DNA of 64,000 nt from Treponema socranskii subsp. socranskii VPI DR56BR1116 = ATCC 35536 (GCF_000468115.1 NZ_AVQI01000028.1:22724-86723), one strand, 5' to 3'. Shown: positions 16,740-26,211, counted from the first letter of the stretch. The notes: generated by a model from the sequence alone, not told the origin. Numbers and translations are program-made.

Positions 16740-19700
16740 ATGTTCCGTTTGTATGTGGAAAGAAAGCGCGGTTTTCAAAATGAAGCCGAAAGAATCAAAT
16801 CGGAAATCGTTCATTTTTTGCGGATTCCGAGCATTACGGGCGTGCGGTACTTGAACCGCTACGACGTCGAAAATATTTCCGACGAAGAAGCGAAAGAGGC
16901 GGCGCATCGAATTTTTTCCGAACCGCAAAGCGACGAGTGTACTTTCGATGCGCTTCCGCTGCGTCCGGGCGAAACGGCGATCGCGTGGGAATACCTCCCC
17001 GGTCAATACGATCAACGCTCCGATTCCGCAGAGCAGTGTCTTTTGCTCTTGCGCGCAAGCCTTCCCGAAAAAAGCCGCGGTACGAAGCCGCCCCGTGTGC
17101 GGTGCGCAAAGGTCGTCCTCCTTTCAGGCGCGGTGAGCGCGCGCAACATCGAGCGCATTCAAAACTATCTTATCAATCCCGTCGATTCGCGTCTTGCAGA
17201 AGACGCCGTCCCCGACACGCTCGAATTGAAAGCGGCTCCCCCCTCAGACATTCCGTCCGTTGCGGGATTTATCGGCATGGACGAAAGAGAACTCGCCTCT
17301 CTTCGAAAGCGCATGGCGCTTGCAATGGATGCGGCCGACGTCGCGTTCATGCAGGATTATTTTAAAAAGGAAGGACGAGATCCGACGGAAACGGAAATCC
17401 GCGTGCTCGATACGTATTGGTCGGATCACTGCCGGCATACGACGTTCCTTACGGAATTGACGGACATTAAAATCGAAGACGGCGCATACGCTCCGCTTTT
17501 CGCTTCGTCGCTTGAAACCTATACCGATATGCGCGTCGACGTGTACGGAAAAGCGGAAAAACCCGTGACGCTCATGGATATGGCAGTCATCGGTGCAAAG
17601 TATTTGCGGAAGCACGGCAAACTCGACGATATGGAAGCGTCCGAAGAAAACAATGCGTGTTCGCTGTTTATCGACGTGCATTATACGACGGACAAAGACG
17701 GAAAACCGCTCTCTCCCGATTCTCCGGGCGAAACGGAAAAGTGGCTGCTGTTATTTAAAAACGAAACGCACAATCATCCGACGGAGATCGAACCTTTCGG
17801 AGGAGCTGCGACGTGTATCGGAGGGGCGATCCGCGATCCGCTTTCGGGAAGAGCGTGGGTATACCAAGCGCTCCGCGTAACGGGAGCTGCCGATCCGACC
17901 GTACCGATTTCCGAAACGATTCCCGGAAAACTTCCGCAGATGAAGCTGTGCAGGGAAGCGGCTCAGGGATTTTCTTCGTACGGTAATCAAATAGGGCTTG
18001 CGACGGGACAAGTCGCGGAATTGTATCATCCGGGCTATGGGGCAAAGCGCATGGAATGCGGGGCGGTCATCGCCGCTTCTCCCGCGGACTCCGTTGTCCG
18101 CGAAAGACCGGAAGCGGGAGACGTTGTCATTTTGCTCGGCGGCGGTACGGGACGCGACGGTATCGGAGGCGCGACGGGTTCGTCGAAAGTGCACACCAAA
18201 GAATCGGTGACGAGCGCGGGTGCGGAAGTGCAAAAAGGCAACGCCGTCGAGGAACGAAAGATACAGCGCCTTTTCCGCAATAAAAAAGTGAGCTTGATGA
18301 TACGCCGTTCGAACGACTTCGGCGCGGGCGGTGTGTCAGTCGCGGTCGGAGAATTGGCGGCGGGGCTCGACATCGATCTCGATGCGGTGCCGAAAAAATA
18401 CGACGGCTTAAACGGCACCGAGCTTGCAATTTCCGAATCGCAGGAACGCATGGCGGTCGTCGTACGCGAAAAGGATGCGCGCGCTTTTATCGACCTTGCG
18501 GCGAAGGAAAATCTCCGTGCGGTCGTCGTCGCAAAAGTGACCGGCACGAATCGCCTCGTCATGAAATGGCGGGGCAAAACGATCGTCGATCTTTCCCGCG
18601 ATTTTCTCGATGCTGCCGGCGCTCCTCACAAAGCGCGTGCGTACATTGAAAACCCCGCGCTGCCCGAAACGTCGCCGCTTGTCCGCCCGCTCGAAACCGT
18701 TTCAAAAAAATTGCCCTCATCGCTTTCGGATGCATGGCTTGCAAATATAAACGATTTGGCCTGCTGTTCCGAACGCGGCCTTTCCGAACGCTTCGACGGT
18801 TCCATCGGATCCGCAACCGTTTTATTTCCCTTCGGCGGAAAATATCAGCGTACGCCCGAAGCGGCTATGGCGGCAAAAATACCCGTCGCCTCTCCGCGTG
18901 AAACCTCGACGGCGAGCATGATGTCTTTCGGCTTCGATCCCTTCGTCGGCGAATGGAGCGCATGGCACGGCGCCCAAACGGCGGTGCTTTCCTCCCTTGC
19001 AAAAATCGTGTGTATCGGCGGAAACGCCGCTTCGTGCCGCCTGTCGTTTCAAGAATACTTCGGCCGCGCCGTCGATGAAAAGACGTGGGGCTATCCTGCA
19101 GCGGCTTTACTCGGCGCGCTCGACGCGCAAAAGAAAACGGGCTGTGCGTCGATCGGCGGAAAAGACAGTATGAGCGGCACTTTCGAAAATATAAACGTTC
19201 CGCACACGCTCGTGTCGTTCGCCGTAACGCACGATGAAGCTGAGCGAGTGACGAGCGGTTCGTTTAAAAAATCGGGGAACGCGATCTATTTCGTCGGCAC
19301 TCCCTATTCGCCGCTCCTTGCTCCCGATTTCACCGCATTTATGCAAAATGCCGCAATCCTCTATCGCTTGAACGCATCCGGCGCCATACGCGCGATGTAT
19401 CCCGTCGGTTCGGGCGGCATCGCGGAAGCTCTTACGAAGATGATGATGGGAAACGGTATCGGAGGACGCATCGATGCCGTGCCGCTTTCGTTTACGAGAG
19501 CGCACATACCGGGCGCGAAAGCGTCTTCGCTCGATCTCTTTACGCCGCAATACGGCTCGATCATCTTGGAAGCCGCCCCCGAAGCGGAAAGCGAAATCGA
19601 TAAGGCGGGTTTTGTTTCCGGTACGATTGTTAAAATCGGCAAGACGATATGCGAAAGTGAAATCGTCGTCAAAGACGAACATGCGGGAATTCCGCACACG

Positions 19701-20738
19701 AAGATTTCGCTTTCGGATGCCGAAAAAGCGTGGGAATCGAAACTCTCAAAGGTATTTCCTCCCGTATCCGAAAGCTCCGCTCCGCCTGCGCTTCCATCCT
19801 TTGCGCTCGCCGCACATCCTTCGCTTGCCGATTTGAGGAGCTGCGTTTCGCTCGGCAAAAAAAGCTTTGCCGCTCCGACAAAAAAAGTGCGCGTACTCAT
19901 CCCCGTTTTTCCGGGAACGAACTGCGAATACGATATGGCGCGCGCGTTCGCCGTCGCAGGAGCCGAAACGAAGATCGCAGTCTTTGCAAACAATACTAAC
20001 CGAGCCCTCGAAGAGTCGCTCGAAACGCTTGAGCGGGAATTGAAAGGCGCGCAGATTTTAGCGCTTGCCGGAGGATTTTCCGGAGGAGACGAACCCGACG
20101 GTTCGGGTAAATTCATCGCGAACGTTTTGCGCGAAGGGCGCATCGCAGAGCAAGTGATGCAGCTTATTAAAAAGAGGGACGGTCTCATCCTCGGCATCTG
20201 CAACGGTTTTCAGGCCCTCATCAAAACGGGGCTTGTGCCTTTCGGTGAAATCCGCACGATGACCGCCGATATGCCCACCCTCACGTTCAATACCGTCGGG
20301 CGCCACATTTCGCGCATCGCCCGCACGCGCACGGTGAGCGCATTGAGTCCGTGGGCGTTCGATGCGTCGGTTATCGACGAGAGGGTACACTTGATTCCCG
20401 TTTCACACGGGGAAGGCCGCATCGTTGTCGCCGCATCGCTTGCGGAACAGCTTTTCGCTTCGGGACAAGTGTTTTCGCAATACGTCGATGCTCTCGGTGT
20501 GCCTGCCGTAACCGAGCCGGACAATCCGAACGGCTCTCTCTTTGCAATCGAAGGGCTTACGAGTCCCGACGGCCGCGTGCTCGGTAAAATGGGACACAGC
20601 GAGCGCACGATCGGCATCGACGGAGGAGGCGCTTCGCGCGACCTCATCAAAAACGTCGCAGGCGATCCGCTTGCAAACGAATATGAAACATCCTGCCAAA
20701 ATATCTTTGCGGCGGGAGTAAGATATTTTAATAATTAA
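16740..20738 (+). CDS. purL: Phosphoribosylformylglycinamidine synthase, single-chain form
   Basis: Converts formylglycinamide ribonucleotide, glutamine and ATP to the amidine form in de novo purine synthesis. At 1332 residues it is the large form that fuses the PurS-like N-terminal domain, the duplicated PurL/PurM ATP-binding domains and a C-terminal class I glutaminase. Visible motifs include KNETHNHPTEIEPFGGAATCIGG near 340-360, GIGGATGSSKVH near 475 and the glutaminase nucleophile in LGICNGFQALI near 1160. The ATG at 16740 has no ribosome site and lies six bases after a -10 box. It is a stand-alone purine gene; purB is at 48888-50312. Confidence 0.95.
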   Translation: MFRLYVERKRGFQNEAERIKSEIVHFLRIPSITGVRYLNRYDVENISDEEAKEAAHRIFSEPQSDECTFDALPLRPGETAIAWEYLPGQYDQRSDSAEQCLLLLRASLPEKSRGTKPPRVRCAKVVLLSGAVSARNIERIQNYLINPVDSRLAEDAVPDTLELKAAPPSDIPSVAGFIGMDERELASLRKRMALAMDAADVAFMQDYFKKEGRDPTETEIRVLDTYWSDHCRHTTFLTELTDIKIEDGAYAPLFASSLETYTDMRVDVYGKAEKPVTLMDMAVIGAKYLRKHGKLDDMEASEENNACSLFIDVHYTTDKDGKPLSPDSPGETEKWLLLFKNETHNHPTEIEPFGGAATCIGGAIRDPLSGRAWVYQALRVTGAADPTVPISETIPGKLPQMKLCREAAQGFSSYGNQIGLATGQVAELYHPGYGAKRMECGAVIAASPADSVVRERPEAGDVVILLGGGTGRDGIGGATGSSKVHTKESVTSAGAEVQKGNAVEERKIQRLFRNKKVSLMIRRSNDFGAGGVSVAVGELAAGLDIDLDAVPKKYDGLNGTELAISESQERMAVVVREKDARAFIDLAAKENLRAVVVAKVTGTNRLVMKWRGKTIVDLSRDFLDAAGAPHKARAYIENPALPETSPLVRPLETVSKKLPSSLSDAWLANINDLACCSERGLSERFDGSIGSATVLFPFGGKYQRTPEAAMAAKIPVASPRETSTASMMSFGFDPFVGEWSAWHGAQTAVLSSLAKIVCIGGNAASCRLSFQEYFGRAVDEKTWGYPAAALLGALDAQKKTGCASIGGKDSMSGTFENINVPHTLVSFAVTHDEAERVTSGSFKKSGNAIYFVGTPYSPLLAPDFTAFMQNAAILYRLNASGAIRAMYPVGSGGIAEALTKMMMGNGIGGRIDAVPLSFTRAHIPGAKASSLDLFTPQYGSIILEAAPEAESEIDKAGFVSGTIVKIGKTICESEIVVKDEHAGIPHTKISLSDAEKAWESKLSKVFPPVSESSAPPALPSFALAAHPSLADLRSCVSLGKKSFAAPTKKVRVLIPVFPGTNCEYDMARAFAVAGAETKIAVFANNTNRALEESLETLERELKGAQILALAGGFSGGDEPDGSGKFIANVLREGRIAEQVMQLIKKRDGLILGICNGFQALIKTGLVPFGEIRTMTADMPTLTFNTVGRHISRIARTRTVSALSPWAFDASVIDERVHLIPVSHGEGRIVVAASLAEQLFASGQVFSQYVDALGVPAVTEPDNPNGSLFAIEGLTSPDGRVLGKMGHSERTIGIDGGGASRDLIKNVAGDPLANEYETSCQNIFAAGVRYFNN

Positions 20739-20754
20739 TAATATGGAGTGTATG

Positions 20755-21756
20755 ATGTTTAACAAAAAGATAAAACCGATAATCGGCGCTTTGGCGATCG
20801 CAGTGTTTTTTACCGGCTGCTCCGTTTCCGCAAAAGCCGGCAAAAACGGCTGGTACGTCGATTACGATGAAGCAAAAAAAGCCGCGCAGAAAAAAAATAA
20901 AAATCTCCTCATCTTTTTTTCCGTGGTCGACAACGACGAGGAGAGCCGGACGCTCAAAGAAAAAGTGTTCGATACGAAAGAATTCGTTTCCGCGCTTTCG
21001 AAGCGTTTTATCCTCGTCAATTTGGATTTTTCGGCCTCACTCTCCGGCGATGACGAAGATCAAAGCGAAAAAGGGAAAAAAGAGGCGGAAGAGCGGCAGC
21101 GGAAAATCGACTACATGGGGTACATCGCCTCTCTCTATAACGTCGATTCCATCCCTTCCGTTTTTCTTGCGACAAAAGAAGGCTACTGTGCGGCGAAGAT
21201 TGAAGCTTCCGATGAAGATGCCGCCCCCGAAGCGTATATAAAGCTCATCGGAAGCAAAACGGCCGATCTCGATAAAATCAATACATTGGCTGATGCGGTG
21301 CGCGCGGCGTCCGGAGTTGAAAAAGTGCGTGCGATCGATGCGCTCTCGGAAGCGACGGATGATACGCGGCGCATGCTTTTGGCCGATCTTTTCCGCACGA
21401 TTTCGTCCCTCGATCCGAATGATGAAACGGGACTTGCCGGCAAATATATTTTACTCACGGCCGTTTCCGATGCGTCGACATTTTATATGCAGCGCGATTT
21501 CGCTCCCGCGATTCAAGCACTCGCTTCGGCCGCCGAAGACGAACGTCTCAGTGCATCGGAGCGGCAGCAGGCGTATTATTACGCAGGCGAATTATTAACG
21601 ACGACCGGCAGTACCGATTACAAAGCCGTCTTCGATTATTTTCAAAAAGCCTACGACGCGGATCCCGAAAGCGAATATGCTCCGCGCATAGCCGAAATGC
21701 TTGTCGCTTTAAAGGAAGAGATCGAACGAATTGCCGGCGACGGAAAGCAGCGATAA
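20755..21756 (+). CDS. Thioredoxin-fold lipoprotein without CXXC
   Basis: Predicted lipoprotein of 333 residues. Signal peptide and lipobox FFTGC (Cys20) are followed by a thioredoxin-like domain at about 35-160, recognisable by NLLIFFSVVDNDEES, KRFILVNLDFS and VDSIPSVFLATKEG with the cis-Pro loop. The CXXC redox site is absent: the position reads SVVDNDEE, so it is not a disulfide oxidoreductase. The C-terminal half is helical and TPR-like (YYYAGELLTTTG...DYFQKAYDADPE). Of two adjacent ATGs, 20755 has GGAG six bases upstream. It is followed after three bases by the first CNNM/CorC gene, so the three genes probably form an operon. The function is unknown. Confidence 0.75.
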   Translation: MFNKKIKPIIGALAIAVFFTGCSVSAKAGKNGWYVDYDEAKKAAQKKNKNLLIFFSVVDNDEESRTLKEKVFDTKEFVSALSKRFILVNLDFSASLSGDDEDQSEKGKKEAEERQRKIDYMGYIASLYNVDSIPSVFLATKEGYCAAKIEASDEDAAPEAYIKLIGSKTADLDKINTLADAVRAASGVEKVRAIDALSEATDDTRRMLLADLFRTISSLDPNDETGLAGKYILLTAVSDASTFYMQRDFAPAIQALASAAEDERLSASERQQAYYYAGELLTTTGSTDYKAVFDYFQKAYDADPESEYAPRIAEMLVALKEEIERIAGDGKQR

Positions 21757-21759
21757 ATC

Positions 21760-23055
21760 ATGGAAAACAAACCGCCCGATAATCCTGCAACCGTCGTTTT
21801 ACTGATCGCCGCGGCTGCCGTTTTAATAACGCTGTCCGCGCTCTTTTCGATTTCCGAAAGTTCGTTCCTCGGGATGAACAAGCTTCGGCTCCGCATAAAG
21901 CGCAAAAACGGAGACAGAAGCGCGCTTCGAGCCGCAAAGCTCCTCGAAAAAAAAGACGTGCTCATCAATTCGCTCCTCGTCGCAAACGATCTCGTGAACA
22001 TCCTCCTTTCCGCGATCCTTACCGCCGCCGCAATCGCGCTCTTCGGAAAAAACGGCGTCGGAATCGCAACGTTTACGACAACCGTTCTTTTATTGATTTT
22101 CGGAGAGATAACTCCCAAAGCGGTTTCAACGCGCCACCCCGATGTGTTCGCGTATGCGCTTTCGAAATTCGTCTCCGTCACCGTTTTTATCTTCAAACCG
22201 ATTTCGATCGCGTTTACAGCCGCAGCTCACGTTATTCTGCATTTGTTCGGCGTGAGTACAAAAAAGCCCGACCGGTCGTATACCGAAGAAGAGATCAAAA
22301 CCTTTATCGCCGTCGGTGCGGAAAGCGGCGCGCTCGAAAAAGACGAAAATGCGATCATGAACCGCGTTTTCAAATTCACCGATTTGGAAGCGCAGGATAT
22401 CATGATTCCGCGTACGAAAATCGTCGCCGTATCCGATAAGGCAAGCTGGCGCGACATCATCGAAAAAGCCGAGCGATCGCGCTTTTCGCGCTTTCCCGTC
22501 TATCGTAAAGACATCGACGATATCGTCGGCGTCCTTTACATAAAAGATTTGCTCGCGTACAAAGAAAAGGCGGATGCGTTTTCCGTGCGGACCGTCATGC
22601 ACGAACCGATTTTTATCCTCGGTACGAAAAAGATGTCGTCGGTGCAGGAAATGCTCCGCGAAAACCGTCAGTCCCTTGCGATCGTCGTTGACGAATATTC
22701 GGGCACCGACGGCATCATCACGCAGAGCGACATCGCCCGCGAAATTTTCGGCATAACCGATTCGAATGCGAGCGGACGCGGGCATTTGCCTCCGGTAAAA
22801 ATCGAAGACACGTCCGACTTCGTAACCGGCGGCGATATGCTGCTGAGCGAAGCGCGGGAGCTGCTGCACGTGCCGTTTGCATCTGACATAAACGAAACGC
22901 TCGGCGGCTGGATCACCGAGAGGCTGGGGGATATGCCGCGCGCGGGAGACTGCATCGAATACGAAGGGCTGCGTTTTACCGTGCTTTCGATAAAAGACCG
23001 AAGAATTAATAAAATCCACGTAAAGCGTCTTTCAGGCGATGACGGAGAGGAATGA
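21760..23055 (+). CDS. CNNM/CorC-family (HlyC/TlyC) membrane protein, paralogue 1
   Basis: Membrane protein of 431 residues with the order DUF21 transmembrane domain (about 10-180, including FSISESSFLGMNKLRLR and IFGEITPKA), paired CBS domains (about 210-335, IMIPRTKIVAVS...FPVYRKDIDDIVGVLYIKDLL) and a C-terminal CorC/HlyC domain (about 350-430). CNNM/CorC proteins are linked to Mg2+ homeostasis; the older name is haemolysin C. It starts three bases after the lipoprotein gene and ends one base before its own paralogue, indicating translational coupling. No clear ribosome site precedes it beyond purine-rich GGAAAG. Works probably as dimer in the cytoplasmic membrane. Confidence 0.88.
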   Translation: MENKPPDNPATVVLLIAAAAVLITLSALFSISESSFLGMNKLRLRIKRKNGDRSALRAAKLLEKKDVLINSLLVANDLVNILLSAILTAAAIALFGKNGVGIATFTTTVLLLIFGEITPKAVSTRHPDVFAYALSKFVSVTVFIFKPISIAFTAAAHVILHLFGVSTKKPDRSYTEEEIKTFIAVGAESGALEKDENAIMNRVFKFTDLEAQDIMIPRTKIVAVSDKASWRDIIEKAERSRFSRFPVYRKDIDDIVGVLYIKDLLAYKEKADAFSVRTVMHEPIFILGTKKMSSVQEMLRENRQSLAIVVDEYSGTDGIITQSDIAREIFGITDSNASGRGHLPPVKIEDTSDFVTGGDMLLSEARELLHVPFASDINETLGGWITERLGDMPRAGDCIEYEGLRFTVLSIKDRRINKIHVKRLSGDDGEE

Positions 23056-23056
23056 T

Positions 23057-24343
23057 ATGAACACCGTCGTCATATTAATAATTTTGATCGTGCTCGTCGC
23101 GCTTATCGGATTTTTTGCGGCATCGGAAACGGCGTACCTTTCCCTTTCGAAAATCAAATTGCGAGAACTCGTGCAGAGTAAAAAACGCTGTGCGAAAACG
23201 GCACTCGCTCTCCGAAACGACATGGACAGGCTGTTGACGCTCGTGCTCGTCGGAATCAATTTTTTCAATACCTTCGCCGCATCCCTTGCGACCGCGCTCG
23301 CCGTTTCGATCGTCGGTTCGAGCGGCGTCGGTATCGCCACACTCGTCATCACATCCCTCGTAACGATTTTCGGCGAGATCATTCCGAAGACGGCCGCCGT
23401 TTTACATCCCGACGCGACGGCGCTGCGCTTTGCACCGCTGTTGCGCGCGCTTGAAAAAATCTTTTTTCCGATCGTGTGGTTCTTTTCGCGGATTTCGCGC
23501 GGCACTTCGTTCATTGTCGGAAAATTTTGGAAGGACGACGAAGAGGATGTGACGGAAGAAGACATCAAAATGATGATCGCGGTCGCCGCGCGCGAAGGAA
23601 CGCTCGAAGAAGGCGAAAGCAAAATGCTCGCGAAAATCTTTCAGTTCAGCGATCTGCGCGTCCACGATATCATGAAGCATCGCTCCCTCGTAAACGCCGT
23701 TTCCGCCGACAGCGATTATGCGCACATCTCCGACATCTTTTTAACGACAGGCTGTTCGCGCATTCCCGTTTTCGAACATACGCCCGATGCGATCGTCGGC
23801 GTGCTCGGATACAAATCGGTACTCTTCAGTTCCGAAAAAGAAACGAAACGGAGCGATTTTATCCGCCGGAAAATGTCACGTGCGCTCTTCGTCCCCGAAA
23901 CCTTTACCGCCCTCGAAATGCTCGAAGATTTTAAAAAAGCGCACACGGATTTTGCCGTCGTGCTCGACGAGCAGGGCTGTACCGCAGGCATCGTTACGAC
24001 GGACGATGTGATGCGCGTCGTGTTCGGACGCATGACCGATGAGAACCCGACGTCCGACATCGCGCCCGAATCGCGGATTACGCTCGTCGGAAAATCGGAA
24101 TACATCGTGCCCGGTGATATGAAGCTCGACGATGTAAATGCAATTCTGAAACTCAACTTGGAGTCGGAAGATTTCAATACGCTCGGCGGCTGGCTCCTTG
24201 AAAAGTTCGGATACTTACCGTCGGCGAGCGAAGCGTATATCGACGGGACGACGGCGTACATCGTAGAAGATCAGGCAAGGCGCCGCATTTTATCGGTGCG
24301 CATAAAAAAAGGCGCAGGCCGAATTCAAAAAGCGAATCGATAA
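23057..24343 (+). CDS. CNNM/CorC-family (HlyC/TlyC) membrane protein, paralogue 2
   Basis: Second DUF21-CBS-CorC_HlyC protein, 428 residues, same domain order as its neighbour: FFAASETAYLSLSKIKLRE near residue 20, IFGEIIPKTAAV near 110, CBS pair about 200-330, CorC/HlyC domain about 345-425. The frame is open from 23039, but the ATG at 23057 has GAGAGGA upstream and lies one base after the preceding stop. Tandem paralogues of this family probably act as a heteromer or on different divalent ions. Its 3' end overlaps the convergent omptin-like gene by 19 bases, so the two transcripts run into each other. Confidence 0.88.
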   Translation: MNTVVILIILIVLVALIGFFAASETAYLSLSKIKLRELVQSKKRCAKTALALRNDMDRLLTLVLVGINFFNTFAASLATALAVSIVGSSGVGIATLVITSLVTIFGEIIPKTAAVLHPDATALRFAPLLRALEKIFFPIVWFFSRISRGTSFIVGKFWKDDEEDVTEEDIKMMIAVAAREGTLEEGESKMLAKIFQFSDLRVHDIMKHRSLVNAVSADSDYAHISDIFLTTGCSRIPVFEHTPDAIVGVLGYKSVLFSSEKETKRSDFIRRKMSRALFVPETFTALEMLEDFKKAHTDFAVVLDEQGCTAGIVTTDDVMRVVFGRMTDENPTSDIAPESRITLVGKSEYIVPGDMKLDDVNAILKLNLESEDFNTLGGWLLEKFGYLPSASEAYIDGTTAYIVEDQARRRILSVRIKKGAGRIQKANR

Positions 24344-25293
24344 GTACAGCCGATCGAAATCTCCCCCGTACTGCGCGAAGCGCCGCCCTCCGCATCTCCG
24401 GATTTGTGCCACGGACCTGTCGGACTGTTTGCATTGTACGTTGCGCCTCGTATACGGCGCGTCAGTGTCCACGAAAGAGAGAGCGACAGCGAAATATTTT
24501 TATTAAAAGAATAGACGGCTTCGGCTCCGAATCGATATGCGGAAAACCATCCGTGCAGGATGTCGGCAAAGTACGTACCGGATCCGCCGTAATGATGATC
24601 GAGCGCCTGTATATACGCATACGGCGAAAGCGCAAACGAAAGCGCAAACGTAAATTTATTGTTAAAAACGGTATCGAATGAAACGCCCGACCATGTATGC
24701 ACTTCTTCGCGCGTATAATCGATTCCAAGCGGAACGTAGGGCTTCGCGGCGGGATCGTTCCACGCAACGCCGGTATGGGTAAGCGCATCATAGCCTTCCC
24801 ATGCGCGCCCGTCCCGCGCTTTCAAAGCGATGTACGTATAATCGACTCCGCTAAAAGGGCTGATCGAAAAGGAGTCCGCTATATGAAACGCATACGAGAT
24901 CCGTCCGCCGAACGCATACGAAGAGGCGATCGTATTTTTATGAACCGAATACGTGGTTTTTAAATCCGTCAGCGTTTTCCAATCGGAGTCTTCCATATCG
25001 CCCGATCGCATCGGAACGGCGCCGCGCGCGAATCCCCGAATCGAAAGCGCTTTCCACGAAGCGCCGACGGCACCGCCGAAGAGCAGAGCCGGTTTTATAT
25101 CCCAATCGAGCTCGCTGATTTTTTTATAATCGCCGGCGGCATCTTTTTTATAAACGTATTCGCCGATCGTACCGTATTCGACGGAAAAAAACGGCGTGAC
25201 GGAGACGCTCCAATCTTCTGCAGCGAAACTGTGTGTAACTCGTGCAAACAAAATAATAATTAATAGTATTGTTGTGCGGCGATTAAACGGCAA
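24325..25293 (-). CDS. Omptin-family outer-membrane aspartyl protease
   Basis: Beta-barrel protease homologous to OmpT/Pla, 322 residues from the chosen start (OmpT precursor is 317). A signal peptide (RTTILLIIILFARVTHSFA) precedes AEDWSVSVTPFFSVEYG. Active-site residues can be aligned: Asp102 and Asp104 in SGDMEDSDW match OmpT Asp83/Asp85, and Asp232 with His234 in ALDHHYG match Asp210/His212. SELDWDIKPALLFGG is also family-like, and the chain ends in Phe as barrels do. No ATG fits; TTG at 25293 has AAGG nine bases upstream and overlaps the end of the pseudouridine synthase gene. Omptins cleave host and bacterial peptides at basic residues. Its presence in a spirochaete is notable. Confidence 0.82.
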   Translation of the reverse strand: MPFNRRTTILLIIILFARVTHSFAAEDWSVSVTPFFSVEYGTIGEYVYKKDAAGDYKKISELDWDIKPALLFGGAVGASWKALSIRGFARGAVPMRSGDMEDSDWKTLTDLKTTYSVHKNTIASSYAFGGRISYAFHIADSFSISPFSGVDYTYIALKARDGRAWEGYDALTHTGVAWNDPAAKPYVPLGIDYTREEVHTWSGVSFDTVFNNKFTFALSFALSPYAYIQALDHHYGGSGTYFADILHGWFSAYRFGAEAVYSFNKNISLSLSLSWTLTRRIRGATYNANSPTGPWHKSGDAEGGASRSTGEISIGCTYRFAF

Positions 25294-26032
25294 GGGGATC
25301 GACCTTATACAGTTTTGCAAGTTGTTTGCGCGTCGCATCCATATCTTTCGGATACGGCGCATAAAACGCCATGCGCTCGCCCGTGGCAGGATGCGCAAAC
25401 GTCAGCTTGTACGCGTGCAGCGCAAGGCGGGCTAAAAGCGGACGCTCTTCGAATACGTCGCCGTTCCACTTCTTTTTGAAATCGCTCAAGCGAACCGGCT
25501 TTTGATTACCGCCGTACAGCGGATCGCAGACGATGTATAATCCGTGCGCCGCCAAGTGCGCTCGGATCTGGTGCGTGCGCCCCGTCTTCGGAACGGCTTC
25601 AATCCATGCGTATTGACCGCAGACGCCGATAAGGCGAAAATCGGTGACGGAATCTTTACCGCTTTTTTTATTGACGACGGTACGGTGCTTTGCATCTCCG
25701 TCGGGAAGGAGCGCTTCGTCGGCGTGCAGCGTTTCCCACAAGGGTCGTCCGTAGACGAGACAGTGATAAATTTTTTCGACTTCTCTGTGTTCGAACTGAA
25801 GCGAGAGAGAACGATGCGCTTTTTCATTGCGCGCATACGCGATCGCGCCCGACGTATCTTTATCGATACGGTGCACGGCAAAGAGTTTTCCGAACTCGCT
25901 TTCAGCTTCGATGTCGAGCCGCGGGGCCGCTTCGTCGTACCGGTCGGCGGCGATGAGCAGTCCGCTTTTTTTATTCAGTACGACGATATCGTCGTCCGCA
26001 TAGAGCACCGTGTAAGGCGGTATTGCTTTCAT
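25283..26032 (-). CDS. RluA-family pseudouridine synthase
   Basis: Isomerises uridine to pseudouridine in rRNA or tRNA. The 249 residues form the catalytic RluA domain without an N-terminal S4 domain. Catalytic Asp lies in AVHRIDKDTSG near 55, with further family motifs KIYHCLVYGRP near 88 and GRTHQIRAHLAAHG near 150. The frame is open to 26083, but conservation begins at MKAIPPYTVLYADDDI. The ATG at 26032 is exactly six bases after TATACT with no ribosome site, so a leaderless mRNA is predicted. Its 3' end overlaps the omptin gene start, suggesting they share a transcript. Confidence 0.9.
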   Translation of the reverse strand: MKAIPPYTVLYADDDIVVLNKKSGLLIAADRYDEAAPRLDIEAESEFGKLFAVHRIDKDTSGAIAYARNEKAHRSLSLQFEHREVEKIYHCLVYGRPLWETLHADEALLPDGDAKHRTVVNKKSGKDSVTDFRLIGVCGQYAWIEAVPKTGRTHQIRAHLAAHGLYIVCDPLYGGNQKPVRLSDFKKKWNGDVFEERPLLARLALHAYKLTFAHPATGERMAFYAPYPKDMDATRKQLAKLYKVDPLAV

Positions 26033-26044
26033 AAAAACAGTATA
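26033..26044 (-). promoter_or_regulatory. Extended -10 promoter six bases before the RluA-family start
   Basis: Minus-strand TGCTATACT puts TATACT at 26039-26044 with an extended -10 TG, and the ATG follows after six bases. The -35 at 17 bases is weak (TTTCAT). Confidence 0.55.
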
Positions 26045-26170
26045 GCAAAATGCTCGCGTGTATGAAAGGAGGACTGTAAGCAATGTTCGGTGAACGGCTG
26101 TCCCCTATTTCTGCCGCAGCAGGTGCGGCGAGCCGTATTTGCTCACGTAAAAATCTAACCGAAAGCGCGC

Positions 26171-26199
26171 TTGCATTCCCTTCGTTTTTCAGCTATGAT
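26171..26199 (+). promoter_or_regulatory. tRNA-Gly promoter
   Basis: TTGCAT (26171-26176), 17 bases, TATGAT (26194-26199). The tRNA begins 13 bases after the -10 box, as expected for a short 5' leader. Confidence 0.75.
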
Positions 26200-26211
26200 G
26201 ATTCCACCGAC

